Assembly (NCBI RefSeq): GCF_050947335.1
Contig: NW_027473369.1
Location: 248,001-312,000 of the forward strand
Direction of reading: 5' to 3'
From: Megachile rotundata
Taxonomy: Eukaryota; Arthropoda; Insecta; Hymenoptera; Megachilidae
DNA: 64,000 nt
Every line of letters begins with the position of its first letter. Position 1 is the first letter of the stretch. The notes under the pieces are model-generated. The model ran no database searches, was not told the origin of the DNA, and saw only the letters and a list, made by a program, of their open reading frames with translations. The position numbers were made by a program, and so were the translations under genes. Shown piece after piece: positions 31,431 to 49,200 of this stretch.

Positions 31431-33100
31431 TACAATCACAATCATACTTTCACAATCATACAATCACTATCATACAATCACAATCATACAATCACAATCA
31501 TACAATCATAATCATACAATTACAATCATACATCACAATCATACAATCACATTCATACAATCACAATCATACTATCGCAATCATACAATCACAATCATAC
31601 AATCGCAATCATACAATTACAATATCCCAAATACAATCTCCCAAATACAATCATACAATCACAATCATGCAATCACAATCATGCAATCACAATCATACAA
31701 TCATATTCATACAATCACAATCATACAATCACAATCGTACATTCACAATCGTACAATCACAATCGCACAACCACAATCAGACAATCACACTCATACAATC
31801 ACAATCATGCAATCACAATCATACAATCACAATCATACAATCACAATCATACAATCACAATCATGCAATCACAAAAATACAATCATAATCATACAATCAC
31901 AATCATACAATCGCAATCATACAATCACAATCATACAATCATAATCATACAATCACAATCATACAATCATAATCATACAATTACAATCATACATCACAAT
32001 CATACAATCACAATCATACAATCGCAATCATACAATTACAATCCCCCAAATACAATCTCCCAAATACAATCATACAATCACAATCATACAATCACAATCA
32101 TACAATTATAATCATACAATCACAATCATACAATCACAATCATACAATCACAATCATACAATCGCAATCATACTATCACAATCATACAATCACAATCATA
32201 CAATCACAATCATCCAATCACAATCATGCAATCACAATCATACATTCAAAATCATGCAATCACAAACATACAATCACAATCATGCAATTACAATCATACA
32301 ATCATAATCATACAATCACGATCATACAATCACAATCGTACAATCACAATCGTACAATCACAATCGCACAACCACAATCAGACAATCACAATCATACAAT
32401 CACAATCATTCAATCACAATCATACAATCACAATCATACAATCACAATCATACAATCACAATCATGCAATCACAATCATACATTCAAAATCATGCAATCA
32501 CAATCATACAATCATAATCATGCAATCACAATCACACAATCATAATCATACAATTACAATCATACATCACAATCATACAATCACAATCATACAATCGCAA
32601 TCATACAATTACAATATCCCAAATACAAACTCCCAAATACAATCATACAATCACAATCATACAATCACAATCATGCAATCACAATCATACATTCAAAATC
32701 ATGCAATCACAAACATACAATCACAATCATGCAATCACAATCATACAATCATAATCATACAATCACGATCATACAATCACAATCGTACAATCACAATCGT
32801 ACAATCACAATCGCACAACCACAATCAGACAATCACAATCATACAATCACAATCATTCAATCACAATCATACAATCACAATCATACAATCACAATCATAC
32901 AATCACAATCATACAATCACAATCATGCAATCACAATCATACAATCATATTCATACAATCACAATCATACAATCACAATCGTACATTCACAATCGTACAA
33001 TCACAATCGCACAACCACAATCAGACAACCATACTCATACAATCACAATCATACAATCACAATCATACAATCACAATCATACAATCACAATCATACAATA
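31431..33100 (+). repeat. Satellite segment with cacaaacatac doublet
   Basis: The segment holds an AAAAAT unit near 31,872, an acaattataatc unit near 32,105 and a doublet of the block carrying cacaaacatac (about 32,264 and 32,706). The same doublet recurs near 35,032 and 35,474 and near 38,888 and 39,325. Units with acgatc and cattcaatc accompany it. It ends with the smallest pure-unit slot (33,039-33,094). No gene is present. Confidence 0.7.
33039..33094 (+). repeat. Pure-unit slot contracted to 4 units
   Basis: Only four canonical units (56 bp) lie between the CGT/CGC cassette and ACAATAACAATCTC, against 8 to 24 in the other copies. Confidence 0.9.
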
Positions 33101-36100
33101 ACAATCTCCCAAATACAATCTCCCAAATACAATCTCCCAAATACAATCATACAATCACAATCATACAATCACAATCATACAATCACAATCATGCAATCAC
33201 AATCATACAATCATAATCATACAATCACAATCATACAATCACAATCATACAATCACAATCATACAATCACAATCATACAATCACAATCATACATTCAAAA
33301 CCATGCAATCACAATCATACAATCACAATCATGCAATCACAATCATACAATCACAATCATACATTCAAAATCATGCAATCACAATCATACAATCGCAATC
33401 ATACAATTACAATCTCCCAAATACAATCTCCCAAATACAATCATACGATCACAATCATACAATCACAATCATACAATCACAATCATACAATCACAATCAT
33501 ACAATCATAATCATAGGATCACAATCATACAAGTACAATCTCCCAAATACAATCGCCCAAATACAATCTCCCAAATACAATCAAACAATCACAATCATAC
33601 AATCACAATCATACAATCATAATCATACAATTACAATCATACATCACAATCATACAATCACATTCATACAATCACAATCATACTATCGCAATCATACAAT
33701 CACAATCATACAATCACAATCATACAATCACAATCATACAATCACAATCATACAATCACAATCATACAATCACAATCATACATTCAAAATCATTAAATCA
33801 CAATCATACAATCACAATCATGCAATCACAATCATACAATCACAATCATACAATCACAATCATACAATCGCAATCATACAATCACAACCATACAATCACA
33901 ATCATACAATCACAATCATACAATCACAATCATACCATCGCAATCATACAATTACAATATCCCAAATACAAACTCCCAAATACAATCATACAATCACAAT
34001 CATACAATCACAATCATACAATCACAATCATACAATCACAATCATGCAATCAAAATCATACAATCATATTCATACAATCACAATCATACAATCACAATCG
34101 TACATTCACAATCGTACAATCACAATCGCACAACCACAATCAGACAACCATACTCATACAATCACAATCATACAATCACAATCATACAATCACAATCATA
34201 CAATCACAATCATACTTTCACAATCATACAATCACTATCATACAATCACAATCATACAATCACAATCATACAATCATAATCATACAATTACAATCATACA
34301 TCACAATCATGCAATCACATTCATACAATCACAATCATACTATCGCAATCATACAATCACAATCATACAATCGCAATCATACAATTACAATATCCCAAAT
34401 ACAATCTCCCAAATACAATCATACAATCACAATCATGCAATCACAATCATGCAATCACAATCATACAATCATATTCATACAATCACAATCATACAATCAC
34501 AATCGTACATTCACAATCGTACAATCACAATCGCACAACCACAATCAGACAATCACACTCATACAATCACAATCATGCAATCACAATCATACAATCACAA
34601 TCATACAATCACAATCATACAATCACAATCATGCAATCACAAAAATACAATCATAATCATACAATCACAATCATACAATCGCAATCATACAATCACAATC
34701 ATACAATCATAATCATACAATCACAATCATACAATCATAATCATACAATTACAATCATACATCACAATCATACAATCACAATCATACAATCGCAATCATA
34801 CAATTACAATCCCCCAAATACAATCTCCCAAATACAATCATACAATCACAATCATACAATCACAATCATACAATTATAATCATACAATCACAATCATACA
34901 ATCACAATCATACAATCACAATCATACAATCGCAATCATACTATCACAATCATACAATCACAATCATACAATCACAATCATCCAATCACAATCATGCAAT
35001 CACAATCATACATTCAAAATCATGCAATCACAAACATACAATCACAATCATGCAATCACAATCATACAATCATAATCATACAATCACGATCATACAATCA
35101 CAATCGTACAATCACAATCGTACAATCACAATCGCACAACCACAATCAGACAATCACAATCATACAATCACAATCATTCAATCACAATCATACAATCACA
35201 ATCATACAATCACAATCATACAATCACAATCATGCAATCACAATCATACATTCAAAATCATGCAATCACAATCATACAATCATAATCATGCAATCACAAT
35301 CACACAATCATAATCATACAATTACAATCATACATCACAATCATACAATCACAATCATACAATCGCAATCATACAATTACAATATCCCAAATACAAACTC
35401 CCAAATACAATCATACAATCACAATCATACAATCACAATCATGCAATCACAATCATACATTCAAAATCATGCAATCACAAACATACAATCACAATCATGC
35501 AATCACAATCATACAATCATAATCATACAATCACGATCATACAATCACAATCGTACAATCACAATCGTACAATCACAATCGCACAACCACAATCAGACAA
35601 TCACAATCATACAATCACAATCATTCAATCACAATCATACAATCACAATCATACAATCACAATCATACAATCACAATCATACAATCACAATCATGCAATC
35701 ACAATCATACAATCATATTCATACAATCACAATCATACAATCACAATCGTACATTCACAATCGTACAATCACAATCGCACAACCACAATCAGACAACCAT
35801 ACTCATACAATCACAATCATACAATCACAATCATACAATCACAATCATACAATCACAATCATACAATCGCAATCATACTATCACAATCATACAATCACAA
35901 TCATACAATCACAATCATCCAATCACAATCATGCAATCACAATCACACAATCATAATCATACAATTACAATCATACATCACAATCATACAATCACAATCA
36001 TACAATCGCAATCATACAATTACAATCTCCCAAATACAATCTCCCAAATACAATCATACAGTCACAATCATACAATCACAATCATACAATCACAATCATA

Positions 36101-36930
36101 CATTCAAAATCATGCAATCACAATCATACAATCACAATCATACAATCACAATCATACAATCACAATCATACAATCGCAAGCATACAATCACATTCATACA
36201 ATCTCAATCATACAATCTCAATCATACAATCACAATCATACAATCATAATCATACAATTACAATCATACATCACAATCATACAATCGCAATCATACAATC
36301 GCAATCACACAATCACAATCATACAATCGCAATCATACAATAACAATCTCCCAAATACAATCTCCCAAATACAATCTCCCAAATACAATCTCCCAAATAC
36401 AATATCCCAAATACAATCATACAATCACAATCATACAATCACAATCATACAATCACAATCATGCAATCACAATCGTACATTCAAAATCATGCAGTCACAA
36501 TCATACAATCACAATCATGCAATCACAATCATACAATCACAATCATGCAATCACAATCATAAAATCATATTCATACAATCACAATCATACAATCACAATC
36601 GTACATTCACAATCGTACAATCACAATCGCACAACCACAATCAGACAACCATACTCATACAATCACAATCATACAATCACAATCATACAATCACAATCAT
36701 ACAATCACAATCATACAATCACAATCATACAATCACAATCATACAATCACAATCATACAATCACAATCATACAATCACAATCATACAATCACAATCATAC
36801 AATCACAATCATACAATCACAATCATACAATCACAATCATACAATCACAATCATACAATCACAATCATACAATCACAATCATACAATCACAATCATACAA
36901 TCACAATCATACAATCACAATCATACAATA
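33101..36930 (+). repeat. Higher-order copy with 2.8 and 3.8 kb partners
   Basis: The left part repeats 30.3-32.3 kb at offsets of 2,796, 2,782 and 2,768 (cattaaatc at 31,009 and 33,791). The whole stretch to about 35,930 is repeated once more at 36.9-39.8 kb at offsets of 3,830 to 3,872. From 35,931 to about 36,500 it resembles 13,840-14,420. It closes with a 19-unit pure run. No gene is present. Confidence 0.72.
36659..36924 (+). repeat. Pure-unit slot expanded to 19 units
   Basis: Exactly 19 canonical units (266 bp) without change lie between the CGT/CGC cassette and ACAATAACAATCTC. Confidence 0.93.
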
Positions 36931-39774
36931 ACAATCTCCCAAATACAATCTCCCAAATACAATCTCCCAAATACAATCTCCCAAATACAATCATACAATC
37001 ACAATCATACAATCACAATCATACAATCACAATCATGCAATCACAATCATACAATCATAATCATACAATCACAATCATACAATCACAATCATACAATCAC
37101 AATCATACAATCACAATCATACAATCACAATCATACATTCAAAACCATGCAATCACAATCATACAATCACAATCATGCAATCACAATCATACAATCACAA
37201 TCATACATTCAAAATCATGCAATCACAATCATACAATCGCAATCATACAATTACAATCTCCCAAATACAATCTCCCAAATACAATCATACGATCACAATC
37301 ATACAATCACAATCATACAATCACAATCATACAATCACAATCATACAATCATAATCATAGAATCACAATCATACAAGTACAATCTCCCAAATACAATCGC
37401 CCAAATACAATCTCCCAAATACAATCAAACAATCACAATCATACAATCACAATCATACAATCATAATCATACAATTACAATCATACATCACAATCATACA
37501 ATCACATTCATACAATCACAATCATACTATCGCAATCATACAATCACAATCATACAATCACAATCATACAATCACAATCATACAATCACAATCATACAAT
37601 CACAATCATACAATCACAATCATACAATCACAATCATACAATCACAATCATACATTCAAAATCATTAAATCACAATCATACAATCACAATCATGCAATCA
37701 CAATCATACAATCACAATCATACAATCACAATCATACAATCGCAATCATACAATCACAACCATACAATCACAATCATACAATCACAATCATACCATCGCA
37801 ATCATACAATTACAATATCCCAAATACAAACTCCCAAATACAATCATACAATCACAATCATACAATCACAATCATACAATCACAATCATACAATCACAAT
37901 CATGCAATCAAAATCATACAATCACAATCATACAATCACAATCGTACATTCACAATCGTACAATCACAATCGCACAACCACAATCAGACAACCATACTCA
38001 TACAATCACAATCATACAATCACAATCATACAATCACAATCATACAATCACAATCATACAATCACAATCATACTTTCACAATCATACAATCACTATCATA
38101 CAATCACAATCATACAATCACAATCATACAATCATAATCATACAATTACAATCATACATCACAATCATACAATCACATTCATGCAATCACAATCATACTA
38201 TCGCAATCATACAATCACAATCATACAATCGCAATCATACAATTACAATATCCCAAATACAATCTCCCAAATACAATCATACAATCACAATCATGCAATC
38301 ACAATCATGCAATCACAATCATACAATCATATTCATACAATCACAATCATACAATCACAATCGTACATTCACAATCGTACAATCACAATCGCACAACCAC
38401 AATCAGACAATCACACTCATACAATCACAATCATGCAATCACAATCATACAATCACAATCATACAATCACAATCATACAATCACAATCATGCAATCACAA
38501 AAATACAATCATAATCATACAATCACAATCATACAATCGCAATCATACAATCACAATCATACAATCATAATCATACAATCACAATCATACAATCATAATC
38601 ATACAATTACAATCATACATCACAATCATACAATCACAATCATACAAACGCAATCATACAATTACAATCCCCCAAACACAATCTCCCAAATACAATCATA
38701 CAATCACAATCATACAATCACAATCATACAATTATAATCATACAATCACAATCATACAATCACAATCATACAATCACAATCATACAATCGCAATCATACT
38801 ATCACAATCATACAATCACAATCATACAATCACAATCATCCAATCACAATCATGCAATCACAATCATACATTCAAAATCATGCAATCACAAACATACAAT
38901 CACAATCATGCAATCACAATCATACAATCATAATCATACAATCACGATCATACAATCACAATCGTACAATCACAATCGTACAATCATAATCGCACAACCA
39001 CAATCAGACAATCACAATCATACAATCACAATCATTCAATCACAATCATACAATCACAATCATACAATCACAATCATACAATCACAATCATACATTCAAA
39101 ATCATGCAATCACAATCATACAATCATAATCATGCAATCACAATCACACAATCATAATCATACAATTACAATCATACATCACAATCATACAATCGCAATC
39201 ATACAATCGCAATCATACAATTACAATATCCCAAATACAAACTCCCAAATACAATCATACAATCACAATCATACAATCACAATCATGCAATCACAATCAT
39301 ACATTCAAAATCATGCAATCACAAACATACAATCACAATCATGCAATCACAATCATACAATCATAATCATACAATCACGATCATACAATCACAATCGTAC
39401 AATCACAATCGTACAATCACAATCGCACAACCACAATCAGACAATCACAATCATACAATCACAATCATTCAATCACAATCATACAATCACAATCATACAA
39501 TCACAATCATGCAATCACAATCATACAATCACAATCATGCAATCACAATCATACAATCATATTCATACAATCACAATCATACAATCACAATCGTACATTC
39601 ACAATCGTACAATCACAATCGCACAACCACAATCAGACAACCATACTCATACAATCACAATCATACAATCACAATCATACAATCACAATCATACAATCAC
39701 AATCATACAATCGCAATCATACTATCACAATCATACAATCACAATCATACAATCACAATCATCCAATCACAATC
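36931..39774 (+). repeat. Copy of the 33.1-35.9 kb segment
   Basis: It aligns with 33,101-35,930 at offsets of 3,844, 3,872, 3,858 and 3,844 (cattaaatc at 33,791 and 37,663; AAAAAT near 34,640 and 38,498). It has lost the catattcat unit seen near 34,065; near 37,917 the aaaatc unit is followed directly by canonical units. No gene is present. Confidence 0.72.
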
Positions 39775-42700
39775 ATGCAATCACAATCACACAATCATAA
39801 TCATACAATTACAATCATACATCACAATCATACAATCACAATCATACAATCGCAATCATACAATTACAATCTCCCAAATACAATCTCCCAAATACAATCA
39901 TACAGTCACAATCATACAATCACAATCATACAATCACAATCATACATTCAAAATCATGCAATCACAATCATACAATCACAATCATACAATCACAATCATA
40001 CAATCACAATCATACAATCGCAAGCATACAATCACATTCATACAATCTCAATCATACAATCTCAATCATACAATCACAATCATACAATCATAATCATACA
40101 ATTACAATCATACATCACAATCATACAATCGCAATCATACAATCGCAATCACACAATCACAATCATACAATCGCAATCATACAATAACAATCTCCCAAAT
40201 ACAATCTCCCAAATACAATCTCCCAAATACAATCTCCCAAATACAATATCCCAAATACAATCATACAATCACAATCATACAATCACAATCATACAATCAC
40301 AATCATGCAATCACAATCGTACATTCAAAATCATGCAGTCACAATCATACAATCACAATCATGCAATCACAATCATACAATCATAATCATACAATCACAA
40401 TCATACAATCACAATCATACAATCACAATCATACAATGACATTCATACAATTACAATCATACAATCACAATCATACAATCACAATCATGCAATCACAATC
40501 ATACAATCACAATCATACAATCACAATCATGCAATCACAATCATACAATCATATTCATACAATCACAATCATACAATCACAATCTTACATTCACAATCGT
40601 ACAATCACAATGGCACAACCACAATCAGACAGCCATACTCATACAATCACAATCATACAATCACAATCATACAATCACAATCATACAATCACAATCATAC
40701 TTTCACAATCATACAATCACAATCATACAATCACAATCATACAATCACAATCATACAATCACAATCAGACAATCACAATCATACAATCACAATCATACAA
40801 TCACAATCATACAATCACAATATCCCAAATACAAACTCCCAAATACAATCATACAATCACAATCATACAATCACAATCATACAATCACAATCATGCAATC
40901 ACAATCATACAATCATATTCATACAATCACAATCATACAATCACAATCGTACATTCACAATCGTACAATCACAATCGCACAACCACAATCAGACAACCAT
41001 ACTCATACAATCACAATCATACAATCACAATCATACAATCACAATCATACAATCACAATCATACAATCACAATCATACAATCACAATCATACAATCACAA
41101 TCATACAATCACAATCATACAATCACAATCATACAATCACAATCATACAATCACAATCATACAATCACAATCATACAATCACAATCATACAATCACAATC
41201 ATACAATCACAATCATACAATCACAATCATACAATCACAATCATACAATCACAATCATACAATCACAATCATACAATCGCAAGCATACAATCACAATCAT
41301 ACAATCTCAATCATACAATCACAATCATACAATCATAATCATACGATTACAATCATACATCACAATCATACAATCACAATCATACAATCGCAATCATACA
41401 ATTACAATCTCCCAAATACAATCTCCCAAATACAATCATACAATCACAATCATACAATCACAATCATACAATCACAATCATACAATCACAATCATACAAT
41501 CACAATCATACTTTCACAATCATACAATCACAATCATACAATCACAATCATACAATCACAATCATACAATCACAATCAGACAATCACAATCATGCAATCA
41601 CAATCATACAATCACAATCATACAATCACAATCATACAATCGCAAGCATAGAATCACAATCATACAATCTCAATCATACAATCACAATCATACAATCATA
41701 ATCACACAATTACAATCATACATCACAATCATACAATCACAATCATACAATCGCAATCATACAATTACAATCTCCCAAATACAATCTCCCAAATACAATC
41801 ATACAATCACAATCATACAATCACAATCATACAATCACAATCATACAATCACAATCATACTTTCACAATCATACAATCACAATCATACAATCACAATCAT
41901 ACAATCACAATCATACAATCACAATCATACAATCACAATCAGACAATCACAATCATACAATCACAATCATACAATCACAATCATACAATCACAATCATAC
42001 AATCGCAAGCATACAATCACAATCATACAATCTCAATCATACAATCACAATCATATAATCATAATCATACAATTACAATCATACATCACAATCATACAAT
42101 CACAATCATACAATCGCAATCATACACTTACAATCTCCCAAATACAATCTCCCAAATACAATCATACAATCACAATCATACAATCGCAAGCATACAATCA
42201 CAGTCATACAATCTCAATCATACAATCACAATCATACAATCATAATCATACAATTACAATCATACATCACAATCATACAATCACATTCATACAATCACAA
42301 TCATACTATCGCAATCATACAATCACAATCATACAATCGCAATCATACAATTACAATATCCCAAATACAATCTCCCAAATACAATCATACAATCACAATC
42401 ATGCAATCACAATCATACAATCATATTCATACAATCACAATCATACAATCACAATCGTACATTCACAATCGTACAATCACAATCGCACAACCACAATCAG
42501 ACAATCACACTCATACAATCACAATCATGCAATCACAATCATACAATCACAATCATATAATCACAATCATGCAATCACAAAAATACAATCATAATCATAC
42601 AATCACAATCATACAATCGCAATCATACAATCACAATCATACAATCATAATCATACAATCACAATCATACAATCATAATCATACAATTACAATCATACAT

Positions 42701-43390
42701 CACAATCATACAATCACAATCATACAATCGCAATCATACAATTACAATCTCCCAAATACAATCTCCCAAATACAATCATACAATCACAATCATGCAATCA
42801 CAATCATACAATCATATTCATACAATCACAATCATACAATCACAATCGTACATTCACAATCGTACAATCACAATCGCACAACCACAATCAGACAATCACA
42901 CTCATACAATCACAATCATGCAATCACAATCATGCAATCACAATCATACAATCACAATCATACAATCACAATCATGCAATCACAAAAATACAACCATAAT
43001 CATACAATCACAATCATACAATCGCAATCATACAATCACAATCATACAATCATAATCATACAATCACAATCATACAATCATAATCATACAATTACAATCA
43101 TACATCACAATCATACAATCACAATCATACAATCGCAATCATACAATTACAATCTCCCAAACACAATCTCCCAAATACAATCATACAATCACAATCATAC
43201 AATCACAATCATACAATTATAATCATACAATCACAATCATACAATCACAATCATACAATCACAATCATACAATCGCAATCATATTATCACAATCATACAA
43301 TCACAATCATACAATCACAATCATCCAATCACAATCATGCAATCACAATCATACATTCAAAATCATGCAATCACAATCATACAATCACAA
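39775..43390 (+). repeat. Satellite segment; left part matches 13.8-15.1 kb
   Basis: For about 1,230 bp from 39,775 the sequence follows 13,840-15,071 at a fixed offset of 25,935, sharing the tcttacattc change but differing at cagacagcc (about 40,627) against cagacaacc. After the 19-unit run the offset changes by whole units. At 42.4-43.2 kb the CGT/CGC cassette and AAAAAT units occur twice in succession (AAAAAT near 42,579 and 42,983). No gene is present. Confidence 0.7.
41007..41272 (+). repeat. Homogeneous run of 19 canonical units
   Basis: Nineteen unchanged units (266 bp) lie between a CGT/CGC cassette and a gcaagcat unit; the paired run at 15,072-15,281 has 15. Confidence 0.88.
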
Positions 43391-46270
43391 TCATGCAATC
43401 ACAATCATACAATCATAATCATACAATTACAATCATACATCACAATCATACAATCACAATCATACAATCGCAATCATACAATTACAATATCCCAAATACA
43501 AACTGCCAAATACAATCATACAATCACAATCATACAATCACAATCATACAATCACAATCATGCAATCACAATCATAAAATCATATTCATACAATCACAAT
43601 CATACAATCACAATCGTACATTCACAATCGTACAATCACAATCGCACAACCACAATCAGACAACCATACTCATACAATCACAATCATACAATCACAATCA
43701 TACAATCACAATCATACAATCACAATCATACAATCACAATCATACAATCACAATCATACAATCGCAATCATACAATCACAATCATACAATCACAATCATA
43801 CAATCACAATCATACAATCACAATCATACAATCACAATCATACAACCGCAATCATACAATCACAATCATACAATCACAATCATACATTCAAAACCATGCA
43901 ATCACAATCATACAATCTCAATCATGCAATCACAATCATACAATCATAATCATACAATCACAATCATACAATCACAATCATACAACCACAATCATACAAT
44001 CACAATCATACAATCACAATCATACATTCAAAACCATGCAATCACAATCATACAATCTCAATCATGCAATCACAATCATAGAATCACAATCATACATTCA
44101 AAATCATGCAATCACAATCATACAATCGCAATCATACAATTACAATCATACAATCATAATCATACAATCACAATCATACAATCATAATCATACAATTACA
44201 ATCATACATCACAATCATACAATCACAATCATACAATCGCAATCATACAATTACAATCTCCCAAATACAATCTCCCAAATACAATCATACAATCACAATC
44301 ATACAATCACAATCATACAATCACAATCATGCAATCACAATCATACATTCAAAATCATGCAATCACAATCATACAATCACAATCATGCAATCACAATCAT
44401 ACAATCATAATCATACAATCACAATCATACAATCACAATCATACAACCACAATCATACAATCACAATCATACAATCACAATCATACATTCAAAACCATGC
44501 AATCACAATCATACAATCTCAATCATGCAATCACAATCATAGAATCACAATCATACATTCAAAATCATGCAATCACAATCATACAATCGCAATCATACAA
44601 TTACAATCTCCCAAATACAATCTCCCAAATACAATCATACGATCACAATCATACAATCACAATCATACAATCACAATCATACAATCACAATCATACAATC
44701 GCATTCATACAATCGCAATCATACAATCACAATCATACAATCGCAATCATACAATTACAATCTCCCAAATACAATCTCCCAAATACAATCTCCCAAATAC
44801 AATCATACAATCACAATCATACAATTATAATCATACAACCACAATCATACAATCACAATCATACAATCACAATCATACAATCGCAATCATACAATCACAA
44901 TCATACAATCACAATCACACAATCACAATCATCCAATCACAATCATGCAATCACAATCATACATTCAAAATCATGCAATCACAATCATACAATCACAATC
45001 ATGCAATCACAATCATACAATCATAATCATACAATCACAATCATACAATCACAATCATACAATCACAATCATACAATCACAATCATACAATCACAATCAT
45101 ACAATCACAATCATACATTCAAAACCATGCAATCACAATCATACAATCACAATCATGCAATCACAATCATACAATCACAATCATACATTCAAAATCATGC
45201 AATCACAATCATACAATCGCAATCATACAATTACAATCTCCCAAATACAATCTCCCAAATACAATCTCCCAAATACAATCATACGATTACAATCATACAA
45301 TTACAATCTCCCAAATACAATCTCCCAAATACAATCATACAATCACAATCATACAATCACAATCATACAATCATAATCATAGAATCACAATCATACAAGT
45401 ACAATCTCCCAAATACAATCGCCCAAATACAATCTCCCAAATACAATCAAACAATCACAATCATACAATCACAATCATACAATCATAATCATACAATTAC
45501 AATCATACATCACAATCATACAATCACATTCATACAATCACAATCATACTATCGCAATCATACAATCACAATCATACAATCACAATCATACAATCACAAT
45601 CATACAATCACAATCATACAATCACAATCATACAATCACAATCATACATTCAAAATCATGCAATCACAATCATACAATCACAATCATGCAATCACAATCA
45701 TACCATCACAATCATACAATCACAATCATACAATCGCAATCATACAATCACAACCATACAATCACAACCATACAATCACAATCATACAATCACAATCATA
45801 CAATCGCAATCATACAATTACAATATCCCAAATACAAACTCCCAAATGCAATCATACAATCACAATCATACAATCACAATCATACAATCACAATCATGCA
45901 ATCACAATCATACAATCATATTCATACAATCACAATCATACAATCACAATCGTACATTCACAATCGTACAATCACAATCGCACAACCACAATCAGACAAC
46001 CATACTCATACAATCACAATCATACAATCACAATCATACAATCACAATCATAGTTCACAATCATACAATCACAATCATACAATCACAATCATACAATCAC
46101 AATCATACAATCACAATCATACAATCACAATCATACAATCACAATCATACAATCACAATCATACAATCACAATCATACAATCACAATCATACAATCACAA
46201 TCATACAATCGCAAGCATAGAATCACAATCATACAATCTCAATCATACAATCACAATCATACAATCATAA
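43391..46270 (+). repeat. Mosaic satellite segment with local 140-bp duplication
   Basis: The left end matches 16,383 onward at an offset of 27,010. A block carrying accatgc followed by an A7T/A1G pair (ctcaatcatgc) occurs with ccatgc at 43,894, 44,034 and 44,495; the spacings are 140 (ten units) and 461 (33 units less one base). At 46,051 the first tagttc unit appears, a 13-base variant otherwise found only at 53,876, 58,656 and 63,786. No gene is present. Confidence 0.68.
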
Positions 46271-49200
46271 TCATACAATTACAATCATACATCACAATCA
46301 TACAATCACAATCATACAATCGCAATCATACAATTACAATATCCCAAATACAATCTCCCAAATACAATCATACAATCACAATCATACAATCACAATCATA
46401 CAATCGCAAGCATACAATCACAATCATACAATCTCACTCATAAAATCACAATCATACAATCATAATCATACAATTACAATCATACATCACAATCATACAA
46501 TCACATTCATACAATCACAATCATACTATCGCAATCATACAATCACAATCATACAATCGCAATCATACAATTACAATATCCCAAATACAATCTCCCAAAT
46601 ACAATCATACAATCACAATCATGCAATCAAAATCATACAATCATATTCATACAATCACAATCATACAATCACAATCGTACATTCACAATCGTACAATCAC
46701 AATCGCACAACCAGAATCAGACAATCACACTCATACAATCACAATCATACAATCACAATCATACAATCACAATCATACAATCACAATCATGCAATCACAA
46801 AAATACAATCATAATCATACAATCACAATCATACAATCGCAATCATACAATCACAATCATACAATCATAGTCATACAATCACAATCATACAATCATAATC
46901 ATACAATTACAATCATACATCACAATCATACGATCACAATCATACAATCGCAATCATACAATTACAATCTCCCAAATACAATCTCCCAAATACAATCATA
47001 CAGTCACAATCATACCATCACAATCATACAATCACAATCATACATTCAAAATCATGCAATCACAATCATACAATCACAATCATGCAATCACAATCATACA
47101 TTCAAAATCATGCAATCACAATCATACAATCACAATCATGCAATCACAATCATACAATCATAATCATACAATAACAATCATACAATCACAATCATACAAT
47201 CACAATCATACAATCACAATCATACAATCACAATCATACAATCACAATCATACAATCACAATCATACAATCACAATCATGCAATCACAATCATAAATTCA
47301 AAATCATGCAATCACAATCATACAATCACAATCATGCAATCACAATCATACAATCATAATCATACAATCACAATCATACAATCACAATCATACAATCACA
47401 ATCATACAATCACAATCATACAATCACAATCATACAATCACAATCATGCAATCACAATCATACATTCAAAATCATGCAATCACAATCATACAATCACAAT
47501 CATGCAATCACAATCATACAATCATAATCATACAATTACAGTCATACATCACAATCATACAATCACAATCATACAATCGCAATCATACAATTACAATATC
47601 CCAAATACAAACTCCCAAATACAATCATACAATCACAATCATACAATCACAATCATACAATCATATTCATACAATCACAATCATACAATCACAATCGTAC
47701 ATTCACAATCGTACAATCACAATCGCACAACCACAATCAGACAACCATACTCATACAGTCACAATCATACAATCACAATCGTACAATCACAATCGTACAA
47801 TCACACTCGCACAACCACAATCAGACAATCACAATCATACAATCACAACCATACAATCACAATCATACAATCACAATCATACAATCACAATCATGCAATC
47901 ACAAAAATACAATCATAATCATACAATCACAATCATACAATCGCAATCATACAATCACAATCATACAATCATAATCATAAAATCACAATCATACAATCAT
48001 AATCATACAATTACAATCATACATCACAATCATACAATCACAATCATACAATCGCAATCATACAATTACAATCTCCCAAATACAATCTCCCAAATACAAT
48101 CATACAATCACAATCATACAATCACAATCATACAATCACAATCATACAATCACAATCATACAATCACAATCATACAATCACAATCATACTATCACAATCA
48201 TACAACCACAATCATACAATCACAATCATACATTCAAAATCATGCAATCACAACCATACAATCACAATCATGCAATCACAATCATACAATCACAATCATA
48301 CATTCAAAATCATGCAATCGCAATCATACAATCACAATCATGCAATCACAATCATACAATCACAATCATACAATCGCAAGCATACAATCACATTCATACA
48401 ATCTCAATCATACAATCTCAATCATACAATCACAATCATACAATCATAATCATACTATTACAATCATACATCACAATCATACAATCACAATCATACAATC
48501 ACAATCATACAATCACAATCATGCAACCACAATCATACATTCAAAATCATGCAATCACAATCATACAATCACAATCATGCAATCGCAATCATACAATCAT
48601 AATCATACAATCACAATCATGCAATCACAATCATACAATCATAATCATACAATCACAATCATACAATTACAATACCCCAAATTCAATCTCCCAAATACAA
48701 TCATACAATCACGATCATACAATCACAATCATACAATCGCAAGCATACAATCACAATCATACAATCTCAATCATACAATCACAATCATACAATCATAATC
48801 ATACAATGACAATCATACATCACAATCATACAATCACAATCATAATTTCACAATCATACAATCACAATCATACAATCACAATCAAAGAATCACAATCATA
48901 CGATCACAATCATACAATCGCAAGCATACAATCACAATCATACAATCTCAATCATACAATCACAATCATACAATCATAATCATACAATTACAATAATACA
49001 TCACAATCATACAATCACAATCATACAATCGCAATCATACAATTACAATATCCCAAATACAATCTCCCAAATACAATCATACAATCACAATCATACAATC
49101 ACAATCATACAATCGCCACCATACAATCACAATCATACAATCTCAATCATACAATCACAATCATACAATCATAATCATACAATTACAATCATACATCACA

